A DNA stretch of 64,000 bases from Oligoflexia bacterium (GCA_015232355.1 JADFZW010000001.1:62001-126000), one strand, 5' to 3'; positions 44,500-54,908 are shown, counted from the first letter of the stretch. The notes: a model not told the origin generated them from the letters alone. Numbers and translations: made by a program.

Positions 44500-45084
44500 A
44501 TGATTCGTACGATTTCTTTTCTTCCAGCATTATTTACTTTATTTACTTCATTTATTTCCATGATTTCATTTATCACCATTGCCTATAGTAGTACTGATGT
44601 AATAAAAAAAGCAGAAGAAGATGCTATGAAATTAGTTAATGATACTGCAATAGAGTTCTCTAGCTCTTCTCAAAATGTTATAGAAAAAATAAATAATGGT
44701 ATCCACCCCTATAAAAACAAAGACAATGCTGAAGCATATGTTTTTATTTATGATGAAAACATTAATATAGTTGCACATCCAAAAAATGAGCTTGTTAATA
44801 AAAATTTTAAAGATAAAACTGATATTTGTGGATGTAAATTTAGAAATGAAATCGTTGCTCGCGCCCTTAATAAGAACTTTGGTGATTCTGGATGCAGGGA
44901 GATTAATGAAACTTCTAAGAAAGATAATTGGGTATACTACATATATAACAATCCTCAATCAAAGAAATTAGAGTATAAAAAAACATTTTTTAAAAGTGTT
45001 AAAGGAATAGATGGAAAGGAATATGTTATTGCTTCTGGAATATATCTTCAAGAGATTCGTGGATGTCCCAAAAATAACAAATGA
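44500..45084 (+). CDS. Stand-alone periplasmic Cache-domain sensor protein
   Basis: The ATG at 44500 (MIRTIS) is preferred over the GTG at 44476 because the signal peptide (FLPALFTLFTSFISMISF) then starts normally. The mature 165 residues match a single Cache domain: EAYVFIYDENINIVAHPKNE, KTFFKSVKGIDGKEYVIASG. Two CGC/GCR cysteine sites are extra. Such soluble Cache proteins lack a signalling domain, so they may act as binding proteins for a receptor. The chemoreceptor at 19856 is too far away to be an obvious partner. Confidence 0.82.
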   Translation: MIRTISFLPALFTLFTSFISMISFITIAYSSTDVIKKAEEDAMKLVNDTAIEFSSSSQNVIEKINNGIHPYKNKDNAEAYVFIYDENINIVAHPKNELVNKNFKDKTDICGCKFRNEIVARALNKNFGDSGCREINETSKKDNWVYYIYNNPQSKKLEYKKTFFKSVKGIDGKEYVIASGIYLQEIRGCPKNNK

Positions 45085-45100
45085 TCAATTTATCTTCCAT

Positions 45101-48100
45101 TTATCTAGCTTGACGATTATTCATATTAGGCATTATAACATTTATATGTTGTAATAACATCACCCCTGCAAGTATTTGTGTTGCTACTCCAATGCCTAAA
45201 CTTAATCTTTCTTTTATTCCTGCAAATCCAGTATTCTTAAAATCAACTTCCCCATTTTTATTAACTCTTATTAAATTACTAAATTTTTGATCTAGCTTAT
45301 ACATATCCTGAGGTAATAATTCCTCTTTCATTAAAAAAGGATTATATGTTTGATCAATGCTTTGAAGTTGTAGATCTTTATTTGAGATTACTTTCTCTAA
45401 AAGATTATTTTTAAATACAACATCTAATCCTTTGTCAATTGCAAACGAATAAACTCCTTTAGTATTTGTAGCTAATTCCAACAATCGATCAAAATAGCAA
45501 TTTGAACTCATTTTAGTCATTTTGCTCTCAATAATCCATCCTATGATATCTGTAATCTGTTTTGATGAAAGTTTGGTGTCTAGTAATTGCTTAAAACTAA
45601 TCGTTGGTCGACTAATAAAACTTTCTATTTTCATATCCTTCAACTGTTCTTTGCTCAAATTTAAGCGAATACGTAAGTTAATTGGTATCAGCAAGTCCTC
45701 ATTATTAGTATGATTGATAATTTCTTTAATAAATTCTTTTTCTCCAGTATTAAAATACTTTTTAAATAAATATTTTAATACTTCTGGAGTTAATTCACGT
45801 TTTTCTAAAAGTGTTTTTACCATCTCTGACATCAATACCTCTTGACCAACAATTAATTCACGAGATTTCTTTTGCAAATATCCGATGGCATCATCAACTT
45901 GTCCATTGTCTAAAAATTGAAAAAAACTATCTTCGGCCAAATCTTTAGGCAAAATCTCACTTAAAGGAATTACCCCATCTTTATTATTATCTTTATTATT
46001 ACCTTTAATATTTTTTTTAAGCTTATAGAGATTACGATTAATATTTCTATTTTTTTCAATACTTTCTTTTGTAGAATTAATCTCTTTAATCACATGATTT
46101 TGAAACCACTCACTCTTCTCATTGTAAAATGCTTCTTTCAAATGTTCTTGAGTTACCGCATAGGCACCCATGGTGGCCAACAAGTTTCTATATTTTTCCC
46201 TATAAAAATTAACTTTTCTTTGTGGCCAAAATTTCCCTAGATCTGAAATCTTTTCAATAGAATTTATTTTTTCAATTTTATTTAATGGAAGAGATCCGTG
46301 CACCAATGATCCAATATAAATATGTCCTAACAAATTATAAGCATCCAATTGTTCTTGTGATCCATCTTTAAAGTCGCCCTTATTTTGTTCATCTTTATTA
46401 GTAAAAATTGATTTTACTTTTAAAATCGATTGCTTATTACTATCTGTAAAGACTATTGTTCCTTCATTTTGATCATAGTGAACCAAAATATCTTTTAAAT
46501 TTCCTTTTTTTACATTTTCACTTATATCGTTTATATCATTTTTTGATGATTCTTTTGTTACAAAAATCTTTAATTGTTCCAACGATTCTTTCATAATTCC
46601 TGTAGCAGTAGGAATTGCAGATCTAGGTCCCTGTCTAGGTGCTAGAATATTTTGAAATAGCATCTCCTTTACACTATTATCAAAAGTGATTTTTCCTTCA
46701 ATCCCAATATCTTGTAACTTTTTACTATAATCGGATGCAAACTTATTCAAAATCTTATCTGTCAATTCCTGCCATTCCTTTTTGTTTAGTGGCTTTTTGA
46801 AAAATTGAAAAAATTTATCATAGCTTATTCTAGATTTTAATTGTGGAGTAAGAGTTCCAAATATAGAGGTAATAAATTCCGATATGGCCTCGGAAGTTGC
46901 TTCTTCCGCTACCACTCTAGAGTATTCATCGGCATCGATTGCATTCTCTTTTTCAATCTTTGCAAAACGAGCATTCGCTTTATCTAAAATATTGGTAGGG
47001 TTTCCTGTTAATACTAATATAATACGTTTAAAATATTTTGTTTTACCTTGAGCTAGTTTTATCTTGTCTATTTGTACTCTAAAAGAAGTTGGACCCTTTT
47101 CTATTAATTTATCTATCATCTCTTGAGTGCTCTTATATTCACTTACCAATCCTGAAAATCTTTCCTTTGCAGTATTAAAAAGACTATCGATTTTTTTAAG
47201 CGATTCTTTTAATGGTATTTCTAATGACATTTGCTGATTGACGTTTTCATTTTTTTCATTAATCCATCGTTTTAATTGAGGATCATTTTCTATATCAGAT
47301 TTTTCAGTTGATTTATTCTTAGATTTTTTCTCTTCGATTTTTGCTTCTAAATCACTTATCTTTTTGTCTAATTCCTTATTTTTATAATAATTTTCATAAT
47401 AGCTATTAGATACTTCATACAAACTATTTTTAAATTCCTTTAAAGTAACACCTCCGCCATCAGAATCCTCCTTTAAAGTTCCAAATCCCAAAACATCCCA
47501 TAAACGAGAAAAGGTATTTTGCATTTCATCTGTATTGCCATTAAATTTTTGTGGATTCTTTGGTAGTTTATTATAACCATCATGTAATCCTTTAAAATAT
47601 CCAATTGCATAGTCTTCACCATAAAACTTTTCAATATTTTCTCTTTCCCGTTTTTCTCTCTCCCCTCTTTCCCAATCTCGTTCACCCTGAACATTTTTCT
47701 CGTTCGTAATTTTATCCTCTTTCTTTTCTTCACGTTGACGCTTATCTTGTCCAGTTGCATATCCACTTTCATAACCATCAGTTCTATCTTTTCTTCTTTT
47801 CATATCATTTGCAGTGGGCCCCAAATTTTGAATTTCATCAAGTAAAAATAATCCCTGAATTCTTTGTTTCATTAATTCTCGAAGTGGCGTAGAAGATTTT
47901 TCATCTACTGTCAACTTAGATATTTTTTTAACTGCATCTTCATCTTCTCCTACCTCTAAAATCTCATCAACAGGTATAGTTTTCATTCCTGGTTTTATCG
48001 GATGATATCTGGCCACATCCCACATTTGAAGTTCCTTAACTATATCCATAACCAACGATGTTTTCGCAGTTCCAGGACTACCCACTAAAGGAATTACAAC

Positions 48101-49339
48101 TAAATTATCAACACTCTCTGGATTTAAGACCATATTTTTAATATGACCAAATATATATTCAATAACATCATCTGCACCGGCATATTTATTTTTAATATTT
48201 TTCTTTGCTTCTTCGAAATATCTATCAAATTTTAGCAATTCCTCTATTTCTGATCTTTTTGAAGAATCAGAATTATTTATATTACTCAGAGGACAAAAAA
48301 ATGATTGCATCCTTATTAACGATGGTGAAAGATATTTTACCAATGAATATTTATTACTTTGCTCATCATTATTTTGATTTAAATTAACCCCTTTTGCATA
48401 AACTCCAAAACCATGATTGGTTAATAATAAAATTCCCATCCCTCCCATAAACATACTTCTAGCAGAGGGCAGAGATAATGATTTTGGGAGCAAGTTAGTA
48501 CCAATATTAGTTATTTTATCCCAAACTTTTCCAATTATACTTGTACCTTTACTTTTATCTTTACTTTTATCTTTGTCTAAATTTTTCATTTGCTCAAAAT
48601 ACTCTTCTTCCCCTTTAAATAGCGAATGCTTCGTTTGATTTAGTTGTGTCGGTGCCATTACATCTAATCTATTAGTGTTATTAATTCTATTCTCAATAAA
48701 AAACATTGGAGTTAATGGTCTCGACAAGTAACTATTATCTCCTTTTTTAATTCTTGCCAGAAGATTATCAGCGCTATAATAATTCAACAAAGCATCTCTC
48801 ATTTGTTTTAAATATGCTTTATTATTTATTTCAAAAGTTTTCTTATTACTCCATACATTTAAATCAACCATCTCTTTTATAATTTCTACTGTATTCTCAT
48901 GATTACTCACGTATTTTGAAGGTACTGGTATTTTTACATCTCTTACTTCTCCTAATTCAATCATCTTATCAAATTCAGCTTTTATCTTTTTTCTAATATT
49001 TTTCAAAACTTTACGCATATTAAAGTTAAGTTCTTTTTGAAAATTTGTTAACTTCTCGCTATCTACGCTATCTTCTTCGTTATTTGTTGAAAACAGCATA
49101 TCCTCTAATTGATATTTCTCAATTTGATCCTCCCAAAATTGTGGTAAATCAAATTTATTGTCTTTTAAGAATTTTACTACTTCGTAATCACTAAAACCAA
49201 AAGCACTAATTGCAACAGGATCCACTCTCTTAATTTCATCAATTTTTTCTTTTGTTGCATTTACATTTGCAGCTGTTAGCAAATGTAAAGTTATCACTAC
49301 TAAAAATATTGGCCATATTTTCATATTTCCTGTTTTCAT
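45101..49339 (-). CDS. Very large AAA+ ATPase with an apparent signal peptide
   Basis: GAGGAA is well spaced from the ATG at 49339. The first 28 residues look like a Sec signal (KIWPIFLVVITLHLLTAANV), and there are hydrophobic stretches near residue 295 (MFMGGMGILLLTNHGFGV) and at the C-terminus (VATQILAGVMLLQHIN). The AAA+ core has Walker A GSPGTAKTS (K426), Walker B GLFLLDEIQN near residue 500 and sensor-1 ILVLTGNPTN near 770. Between Walker B and sensor 1 lies a long charged insert with coiled coil. The small domain (PRQGPRSAI, Arg-finger-like) resembles Clp/AAA_2 proteins. ATP is absent from the periplasm, so it is probably membrane-bound with a cytoplasmic core or the signal is a membrane anchor. 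No homologue was recognised by name. Confidence 0.8.
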   Translation of the reverse strand: MKTGNMKIWPIFLVVITLHLLTAANVNATKEKIDEIKRVDPVAISAFGFSDYEVVKFLKDNKFDLPQFWEDQIEKYQLEDMLFSTNNEEDSVDSEKLTNFQKELNFNMRKVLKNIRKKIKAEFDKMIELGEVRDVKIPVPSKYVSNHENTVEIIKEMVDLNVWSNKKTFEINNKAYLKQMRDALLNYYSADNLLARIKKGDNSYLSRPLTPMFFIENRINNTNRLDVMAPTQLNQTKHSLFKGEEEYFEQMKNLDKDKSKDKSKGTSIIGKVWDKITNIGTNLLPKSLSLPSARSMFMGGMGILLLTNHGFGVYAKGVNLNQNNDEQSNKYSLVKYLSPSLIRMQSFFCPLSNINNSDSSKRSEIEELLKFDRYFEEAKKNIKNKYAGADDVIEYIFGHIKNMVLNPESVDNLVVIPLVGSPGTAKTSLVMDIVKELQMWDVARYHPIKPGMKTIPVDEILEVGEDEDAVKKISKLTVDEKSSTPLRELMKQRIQGLFLLDEIQNLGPTANDMKRRKDRTDGYESGYATGQDKRQREEKKEDKITNEKNVQGERDWERGEREKRERENIEKFYGEDYAIGYFKGLHDGYNKLPKNPQKFNGNTDEMQNTFSRLWDVLGFGTLKEDSDGGGVTLKEFKNSLYEVSNSYYENYYKNKELDKKISDLEAKIEEKKSKNKSTEKSDIENDPQLKRWINEKNENVNQQMSLEIPLKESLKKIDSLFNTAKERFSGLVSEYKSTQEMIDKLIEKGPTSFRVQIDKIKLAQGKTKYFKRIILVLTGNPTNILDKANARFAKIEKENAIDADEYSRVVAEEATSEAISEFITSIFGTLTPQLKSRISYDKFFQFFKKPLNKKEWQELTDKILNKFASDYSKKLQDIGIEGKITFDNSVKEMLFQNILAPRQGPRSAIPTATGIMKESLEQLKIFVTKESSKNDINDISENVKKGNLKDILVHYDQNEGTIVFTDSNKQSILKVKSIFTNKDEQNKGDFKDGSQEQLDAYNLLGHIYIGSLVHGSLPLNKIEKINSIEKISDLGKFWPQRKVNFYREKYRNLLATMGAYAVTQEHLKEAFYNEKSEWFQNHVIKEINSTKESIEKNRNINRNLYKLKKNIKGNNKDNNKDGVIPLSEILPKDLAEDSFFQFLDNGQVDDAIGYLQKKSRELIVGQEVLMSEMVKTLLEKRELTPEVLKYLFKKYFNTGEKEFIKEIINHTNNEDLLIPINLRIRLNLSKEQLKDMKIESFISRPTISFKQLLDTKLSSKQITDIIGWIIESKMTKMSSNCYFDRLLELATNTKGVYSFAIDKGLDVVFKNNLLEKVISNKDLQLQSIDQTYNPFLMKEELLPQDMYKLDQKFSNLIRVNKNGEVDFKNTGFAGIKERLSLGIGVATQILAGVMLLQHINVIMPNMNNRQAR

Positions 49340-49426
49340 AAATATTCCTCTGTTGTCTTTTTTCTTATGCTATAGCAAAGAGAGTTTTAATGTTATTTTT
49401 TTTTTGATTTTTTTAAAAAAAATTAA

Positions 49427-49450
49427 TAATCTCTAAATATCAAGAGATTA
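49427..49450. other. Small hairpin upstream of the AAA+ gene
   Basis: TAATCTCT and AGAGATTA pair perfectly around an eight-base loop in the 330-bp divergent gap 49340-49669. Long A and T tracts flank it. It may be part of the control region shared by the AAA+ gene and the 49670 gene. Confidence 0.4.
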
Positions 49451-49575
49451 AAAATATCATTCTAAAATTTTTATTGATAAACATTTTTTATATTGAACAT
49501 TTTTTGTTGGCAATTTAATCACACATCACCAAGTCATATACAATTATTAGATAAAGACTATCTTAATTCTGTCCA

Positions 49576-49604
49576 TTGTTTCCTATGACCATTTATGCTA
49601 GTAT
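49576..49604 (+). promoter_or_regulatory. Promoter with extended -10 for the 49670 lipoprotein gene
   Basis: TTGTTT (49576-49581), a 17-base spacer, then TATGCTAGTAT whose TAGTAT (49599-49604) is the -10 with TGC extension. The leader to the ATG is about 60 bases. Confidence 0.6.
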
Positions 49605-49669
49605 GCGCTGATTTTTATAAATATCTTCTACAAAATATTTCACTTTAATAATAAACAAGGAATTTATTC

Positions 49670-52600
49670 ATGAATCAAACAATCCCTCTATTAAGCAAAA
49701 AATTATTTTTTATCATTCCTATACTGCTTTTAATCTTTCAAAGTTGTGGTGGCAAAAATTCAAGTAACCCAAATGCTACTAACTACTTTGGCGATCAAGC
49801 TGGCAATAGTGTAACCGATGCAAATACCCTATTAAATGTAAAAACCATTTCTGATAAAATAAAAGAGTATGGTTACATCATTGAGGGAACTATCGAAATA
49901 CCTACTGATCGTGAAACCTATCTATTTTCACATTATATTGATTTACAAAGGGAAAAATTATCTCATCCAGATGATCGCAGTGCCATTGCCAAGATTGATG
50001 AAATTTTAACCAATGATCGTAAATTCGAAAAAGATTTTTATGAAAAATATCAAAATGCTTATCCTATTATTAATGAAAATAATTTTAGGGATAATAAAAC
50101 AATAAATGAAAATAGTATAAAATTTTGGATTGCTAAACAGATTAAATATACATCCATTCCCATAGAAAAGAGTAAAAAAACAGTTAAATTAACTTTGAAC
50201 GAAGTGGTTATTGATAAAAGTAGTATTATCTATGGGACAAATTCGATTACTGTTAAATATCAAGCAATTTGTGATGGTATCCGTGAAATCAATGCTCGTG
50301 GAAATTCTGCGGATGCAGGTGATAATGATATGTTAAAAGAGGGAGATTCAATTAAAGTTCCTCGTAATATATTTAAAAACTTCTATTCAACTCTTGATAT
50401 GGAATCAATATTGAAAAAAAATTCTCTTCATCTATCATCTAGCTCTGATTTAATAAATAAAGTAGATCATAAAGAATCAATAGATAAATTATTACAAATA
50501 AAGAATAAAAAAATCCCTAATGTTTGTTATGAAAATAAAGGAGATGAGATCTCACTAAATAATTACTTTTATTACTTCGATCATACTCTTAGCAGTTGTA
50601 AAGTAAGCAGTGAGGATTTAAGTACTTTAGTAGTTACCAAAGCAATTGTGAAAAAACCTGATTATTCAATTTATCCTGAATATCACAGATTATTTAGTGA
50701 TAATAAATTAGATATTTTTATCTACTTTGGAAAGGTTGGAGAAGAGGCACCTTACAACACAAAAATTCTTTTGCAAAAACTCTTTGAAATGGGATTTTCA
50801 ACTACCAATCAAGAGGATATGGAATTTAATCAATATTTTGAGAAAGGACTTTTTAAGCTTACCAAAATGGTGGCCAGTGAAAATGGAGAAAATGAGATCG
50901 CCCTTAATGTAACTATCGTGATGTCTGAAAAAATGGAACATAAGAAAGCAAAGGAATTATTTACTAAAGCAATCGCAACTGAAGAGATTATCTATTATGA
51001 TGGTCATGCTGGTTATGGTGCCAACATTAATGAATACTTCACCAAATCTGATACATATCCAAAAGATCAATATCAAATAATTTTTCTCGATGGATGTAAC
51101 ACCTACTACTACGGAGTCTCTGAGATACTTACCTCTAAAGCAGTTCGCGATTTCGACTTTTTAAATCACAACATCGATTTAGTAAGTACCTATTCTAGTG
51201 CTCATATGTTATGGACTATAAAAGTTGATTTTATTAAAACCTTTGAATTGGCGGCCATTAATTATAAAATACCTTCCGAGAAATGGTCAAAAAAATTACT
51301 TAAAGAGCTTAGTTGGTATGATATCATCAGCAGAATAAATAAATTAGATAATGCCAATGCAAACTATATGGTTAGTGGTGAACAAGGAAATGATTATAAA
51401 CCAGGAAAAGAGGTTTATATCAGTCAGAAAAATTCTGGTGACAATACTAGAATCCTCTCAGATATAATTATATACTCTACCCACACTATCGCTGAAAAGA
51501 AAAAATTCTTCTCTTACTTAATGGAGGCCACTCAACAACAAAATAATAATAGTAATAATAATAGATCACTTCAAGATATTACCAAAAGCATGAGTGAATT
51601 ATGTAAAGAATTTTCCATTAAAGTGGCCAAAGATATTATTAGTCCATTTTTTCACCCAGATACTTGTATCCTTAAAAAAACAAGTTTGGGTAACGATACT
51701 ATTGTAAATGGCCAGCAAATATCAAATGGCAGTACTCTTTTCTTTGATAAGAATGGTTTTGTTAACAGCATTCAATTATCAAAAGACACTATAATAAATG
51801 GAGTAAAATATAAAAAGAGTGAATCATCAATCTCAAGATTAAATTCTGGTAATCTCGATTTCTATGAAAATGGACAGGTAAAACGCGGTTATTTAGCAAC
51901 AAATATGAAATTATCTGACATTGTTAAAACAAGTAATATAGGTATAGATGTAGATGTTGCTAATACAGAGATTTCATCTGAAGAACGCAATTCTAGCATT
52001 AATTTTCATTCAAATGGAATGCTTAAATCAGCAACATTGGCCAAAGATACGCTAATCAAGGGAATTACTTTGGCCGCTAAAAATGAAATCGAATTTTCAG
52101 AAAAGGGTAAACTTACACATGGAAGATTGGGAAAAAATACTATAATTGGTGATATGGAATATAAGATTGGTCACAGTATTTATCTTCTAGAAAATGGTGA
52201 ACTTTCAAATACAACTCAAAAGAGTGGAGTTATCCAAGAAAATAAAATAATTAATGGTATTTTATATCCAAAAGGCACATATCTTGAATTTTCAAGAATT
52301 AGAGAACGTAATTCTAACGATAATTCACTAAAAATTCAACAAGCTACACTTATAATTACAACAACTATAAATGGAATATCATTACCAGCAAAATCAGTTG
52401 TAAACTTTAGTTATGATAAGAATGCAAATATTAATATAACCAATCCTAATCCTAATCCTAATCCTAATGAATATAAAAAATATTCAATTGAAGTTTCTAC
52501 TCCATATAATCTAACTATTAATGGTGTTACATATAATACTACTAAAAATGAAAATGAGCATAATTATATTAGCTTTTATGAGAATTCAGTTATTGGCCAT

Positions 52601-53584
52601 GCCAAACCTTTAAATGATTTTACTTATAATGGTATTACATATTCAAAAAACAATTATTTATACTTTTATAAAAGTGGCAAACTTAAATCTGCTACTTTAA
52701 AAGATAACACTATAATTAACTCCTTTGAATTAAAGAAAGAAACAAATGTCTCCTTTTATGAAAATGGTCAACTACAAAGTGGTAATTCAAATATGGAATT
52801 TATTCGAAATGGAATCACATTTAAGGGTAACTCTTTCTTTAAATTACATATGGATGGAAGTTTCAAATCAGGACGGGCCAGTAAAAATAGCATAATTAAA
52901 AATATGGATAATCTTGAAATCCTTCCTCGTAATGTAGAATTTTATCCAGATGGCAATTTAAAGATGGCCACCCCTGCTAATGAAAATTTGCTAATGAATG
53001 GTGTCCGTTTAGCAAAAAAAGAAATGCTTACTTTCCATCCAAACAAAAGATTGAAACGTGCACGTATTGCTGAAGACACTCGTATCAACGGACTTTTATT
53101 TCTTAAATTCGATTCTGAAAATTATGATGATGAACATGGTGATCCAGATGAGGGTGCTCTTTCCTTTTACGATAATGGAACTTTAATGAGTGGTTTTTTA
53201 AAAGATGATTCTGTAACTACTGATGGTATAAAAATTAAAGGACGAAGAAATGTCAACTTCTTTGCTGATGGTGGATTTAAGTCTGGTGTTATCATAGAGG
53301 TAGTCTCTAAACGAGGTAATGGCAACCTAATAGACTTTTGCACAGGAATGACTGTTTTATACAGTAAAGATAGAGTTAAACGTTGTAAGTTAAACGAAGA
53401 TAGAGTTATCGAAGGACAAAATATTCCAAAAGGAACATTTGTAAAATTTGATGAGAAAGGAAAGTTCATTCCAATATCTGATGGAGAAAATTATTATGAT
53501 GACAATGATGATAATGATGATAACGATAATAATGATAGTGATATCAATTATGATTATGATGATGATGATAGATATGATGATTAG
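49670..53584 (+). CDS. Large lipoprotein: clan-CD-like His/Cys domain followed by YwqK/MORN-like repeats
   Basis: AAGGAA precedes the ATG. The signal peptide ends in IFQSCGG, a probable lipobox. Residues about 55-620 are paralogous to the 55277 protein (TISDKIKEY, RETYLFSHYIDLQREKLSHP, YHRLFSDNKLDIFIYFGKVG). A catalytic-looking pair is His446 in YYDGHAGYG and Cys476 in IFLDGCNTYYYG, 30 residues apart on strand ends, as in clan-CD peptidases. From about residue 690 to 1270 runs a long series of about 30-residue repeats with a core like FYENGQLQSG and FHSNGMLKSA alternating with INGI-type turns, resembling YwqK/MORN-like repeats. The C-terminus is an Asp/Asn-rich tail. It is probably surface-exposed. 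Proteolytic activity is inferred from the motifs only. Confidence 0.75.
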   Translation: MNQTIPLLSKKLFFIIPILLLIFQSCGGKNSSNPNATNYFGDQAGNSVTDANTLLNVKTISDKIKEYGYIIEGTIEIPTDRETYLFSHYIDLQREKLSHPDDRSAIAKIDEILTNDRKFEKDFYEKYQNAYPIINENNFRDNKTINENSIKFWIAKQIKYTSIPIEKSKKTVKLTLNEVVIDKSSIIYGTNSITVKYQAICDGIREINARGNSADAGDNDMLKEGDSIKVPRNIFKNFYSTLDMESILKKNSLHLSSSSDLINKVDHKESIDKLLQIKNKKIPNVCYENKGDEISLNNYFYYFDHTLSSCKVSSEDLSTLVVTKAIVKKPDYSIYPEYHRLFSDNKLDIFIYFGKVGEEAPYNTKILLQKLFEMGFSTTNQEDMEFNQYFEKGLFKLTKMVASENGENEIALNVTIVMSEKMEHKKAKELFTKAIATEEIIYYDGHAGYGANINEYFTKSDTYPKDQYQIIFLDGCNTYYYGVSEILTSKAVRDFDFLNHNIDLVSTYSSAHMLWTIKVDFIKTFELAAINYKIPSEKWSKKLLKELSWYDIISRINKLDNANANYMVSGEQGNDYKPGKEVYISQKNSGDNTRILSDIIIYSTHTIAEKKKFFSYLMEATQQQNNNSNNNRSLQDITKSMSELCKEFSIKVAKDIISPFFHPDTCILKKTSLGNDTIVNGQQISNGSTLFFDKNGFVNSIQLSKDTIINGVKYKKSESSISRLNSGNLDFYENGQVKRGYLATNMKLSDIVKTSNIGIDVDVANTEISSEERNSSINFHSNGMLKSATLAKDTLIKGITLAAKNEIEFSEKGKLTHGRLGKNTIIGDMEYKIGHSIYLLENGELSNTTQKSGVIQENKIINGILYPKGTYLEFSRIRERNSNDNSLKIQQATLIITTTINGISLPAKSVVNFSYDKNANINITNPNPNPNPNEYKKYSIEVSTPYNLTINGVTYNTTKNENEHNYISFYENSVIGHAKPLNDFTYNGITYSKNNYLYFYKSGKLKSATLKDNTIINSFELKKETNVSFYENGQLQSGNSNMEFIRNGITFKGNSFFKLHMDGSFKSGRASKNSIIKNMDNLEILPRNVEFYPDGNLKMATPANENLLMNGVRLAKKEMLTFHPNKRLKRARIAEDTRINGLLFLKFDSENYDDEHGDPDEGALSFYDNGTLMSGFLKDDSVTTDGIKIKGRRNVNFFADGGFKSGVIIEVVSKRGNGNLIDFCTGMTVLYSKDRVKRCKLNEDRVIEGQNIPKGTFVKFDEKGKFIPISDGENYYDDNDDNDDNDNNDSDINYDYDDDDRYDD
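52442..52468. repeat. AATCCT tandem repeat encoding Asn-Pro
   Basis: Four AATCCT units and a partial fifth give an Asn-Pro run within the repeat region of the 49670 protein, a copy-variable, frame-keeping insertion. Confidence 0.9.
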
Positions 53585-53624
53585 GAATTAATTAGATAAT
53601 ATAATTAGAGATAATTATAGATAA

Positions 53625-54908
53625 TTAGAAAGGAGTTACGGCATAACCTACGTCACCAACATGGTATTCAATAGGAAGATCAGTATCTTCGTATGGAGTT
53701 ATAGCATTAACTGCAGTTACATCAGCTGCAGTACATGTGGTAAGAGTTCCTAAGTGAGTTACATCATCAATTGGAAATGCATGTTGAAAGAATTGAAGTC
53801 CGGCCAAAGCAGTATAATTACTATATTCATTTAAATTATTTCCATACTTTGTTGTAACAACAGCAGCTGTTCTAGCAGCAGTATACCAGCTAGCATAATC
53901 TGAATCTAAAGATTTTGCCTTAGAACAGAAATAGTATGAAGTTGCATTGGCGATAGTACTATCATATGCAGCTCCCGTAAGAAATCTGATTCTTGCAAGA
54001 TAGTGAGCAGTAGTTGAAGTCTCATCTGCACCACCTACTGCATCTATGGCAAATGCATATTGGCTAGCAGTAGAAGCATGATTATGATATCTCCTTAGAT
54101 ATTTTAGTGTAAATAATTTTGTTTTACTATTGCCATCAAGTCTAAAGCGAACATGATTTTTTTCGTTGCTTGTTCTACTAATACGCTCTAAATACAAAGC
54201 TCCACTTAATTCATCATATGTACCAACTGTATGAGATCTTTCATCAGTACCAGTTTGAGTTTGATATACTAAAAACTTCCATTTACTGTCAGCATATGAC
54301 CAAGCAAATTTTACTACCATTGAATTATCAAATGTCATAGTTCGCTCATATTGATAGGTCTGAGGAGTAAATCCAACACCAAAAAGGAATCCAACGTTGC
54401 GAGTGGTAGAGCCAGAAGCTGCAGTTAATGATAGATTAAAAACTGCATTTTTATAGGTAACAGTTTTAATAACGTCATTAAGTGGAGTCATACCGTTTTG
54501 AATAAGGATAGATACTAAATTTATATCATCTAGGATATTGTCTGCTCCCCAGTTATTATTTGCAGATTGAGTTGTATCCGCAAAGTTAAAACGAGATGAT
54601 TTTCCTAAAAATCTAAAAATTTCATACCCAAACCAACCAGCATTTGTAGCAGTATCACTATCACTTGACGTATCACCTAATTTAAACCAATCAGGAAGTG
54701 TGTCTACCGCTTTAGTAGAAATATCATTGTAAATTGCATCTGCATATCTATCTGCAGCTGCAGCTCCACCTGCATCTGGTAGAGTAGCATCAGCTACAGT
54801 TTTAAGATCCAACGTACCTGCCGTATTAACAGGATCACTACCTCCACCACAAGAAATAAAAAGACACAAAGTTAAAATTAAAGATAAACCAATGATCAAA
54901 AACTTCAT
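53625..54908 (-). CDS. Lipoprotein of unknown function
   Basis: A strong GGAGGG lies before the ATG at 54908. The signal peptide ends LCLFISCGGGSDP, a lipobox. The mature 410 residues are Ala/Thr/Tyr/Asp-rich and predicted beta: WFGYEIFRFLGKSSRFNF, VGFLFGVGFTPQTYQYERT, HVRFRLDGNSKTKLFTLKYL. Codon and residue use (Ala- and Tyr-rich, few Lys) differ from the Lys/Asn-rich neighbours, which suggests strong expression or a different origin. It lies between the two clan-CD-like paralogues on the other strand. Confidence 0.7.
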   Translation of the reverse strand: MKFLIIGLSLILTLCLFISCGGGSDPVNTAGTLDLKTVADATLPDAGGAAAADRYADAIYNDISTKAVDTLPDWFKLGDTSSDSDTATNAGWFGYEIFRFLGKSSRFNFADTTQSANNNWGADNILDDINLVSILIQNGMTPLNDVIKTVTYKNAVFNLSLTAASGSTTRNVGFLFGVGFTPQTYQYERTMTFDNSMVVKFAWSYADSKWKFLVYQTQTGTDERSHTVGTYDELSGALYLERISRTSNEKNHVRFRLDGNSKTKLFTLKYLRRYHNHASTASQYAFAIDAVGGADETSTTAHYLARIRFLTGAAYDSTIANATSYYFCSKAKSLDSDYASWYTAARTAAVVTTKYGNNLNEYSNYTALAGLQFFQHAFPIDDVTHLGTLTTCTAADVTAVNAITPYEDTDLPIEYHVGDVGYAVTPF

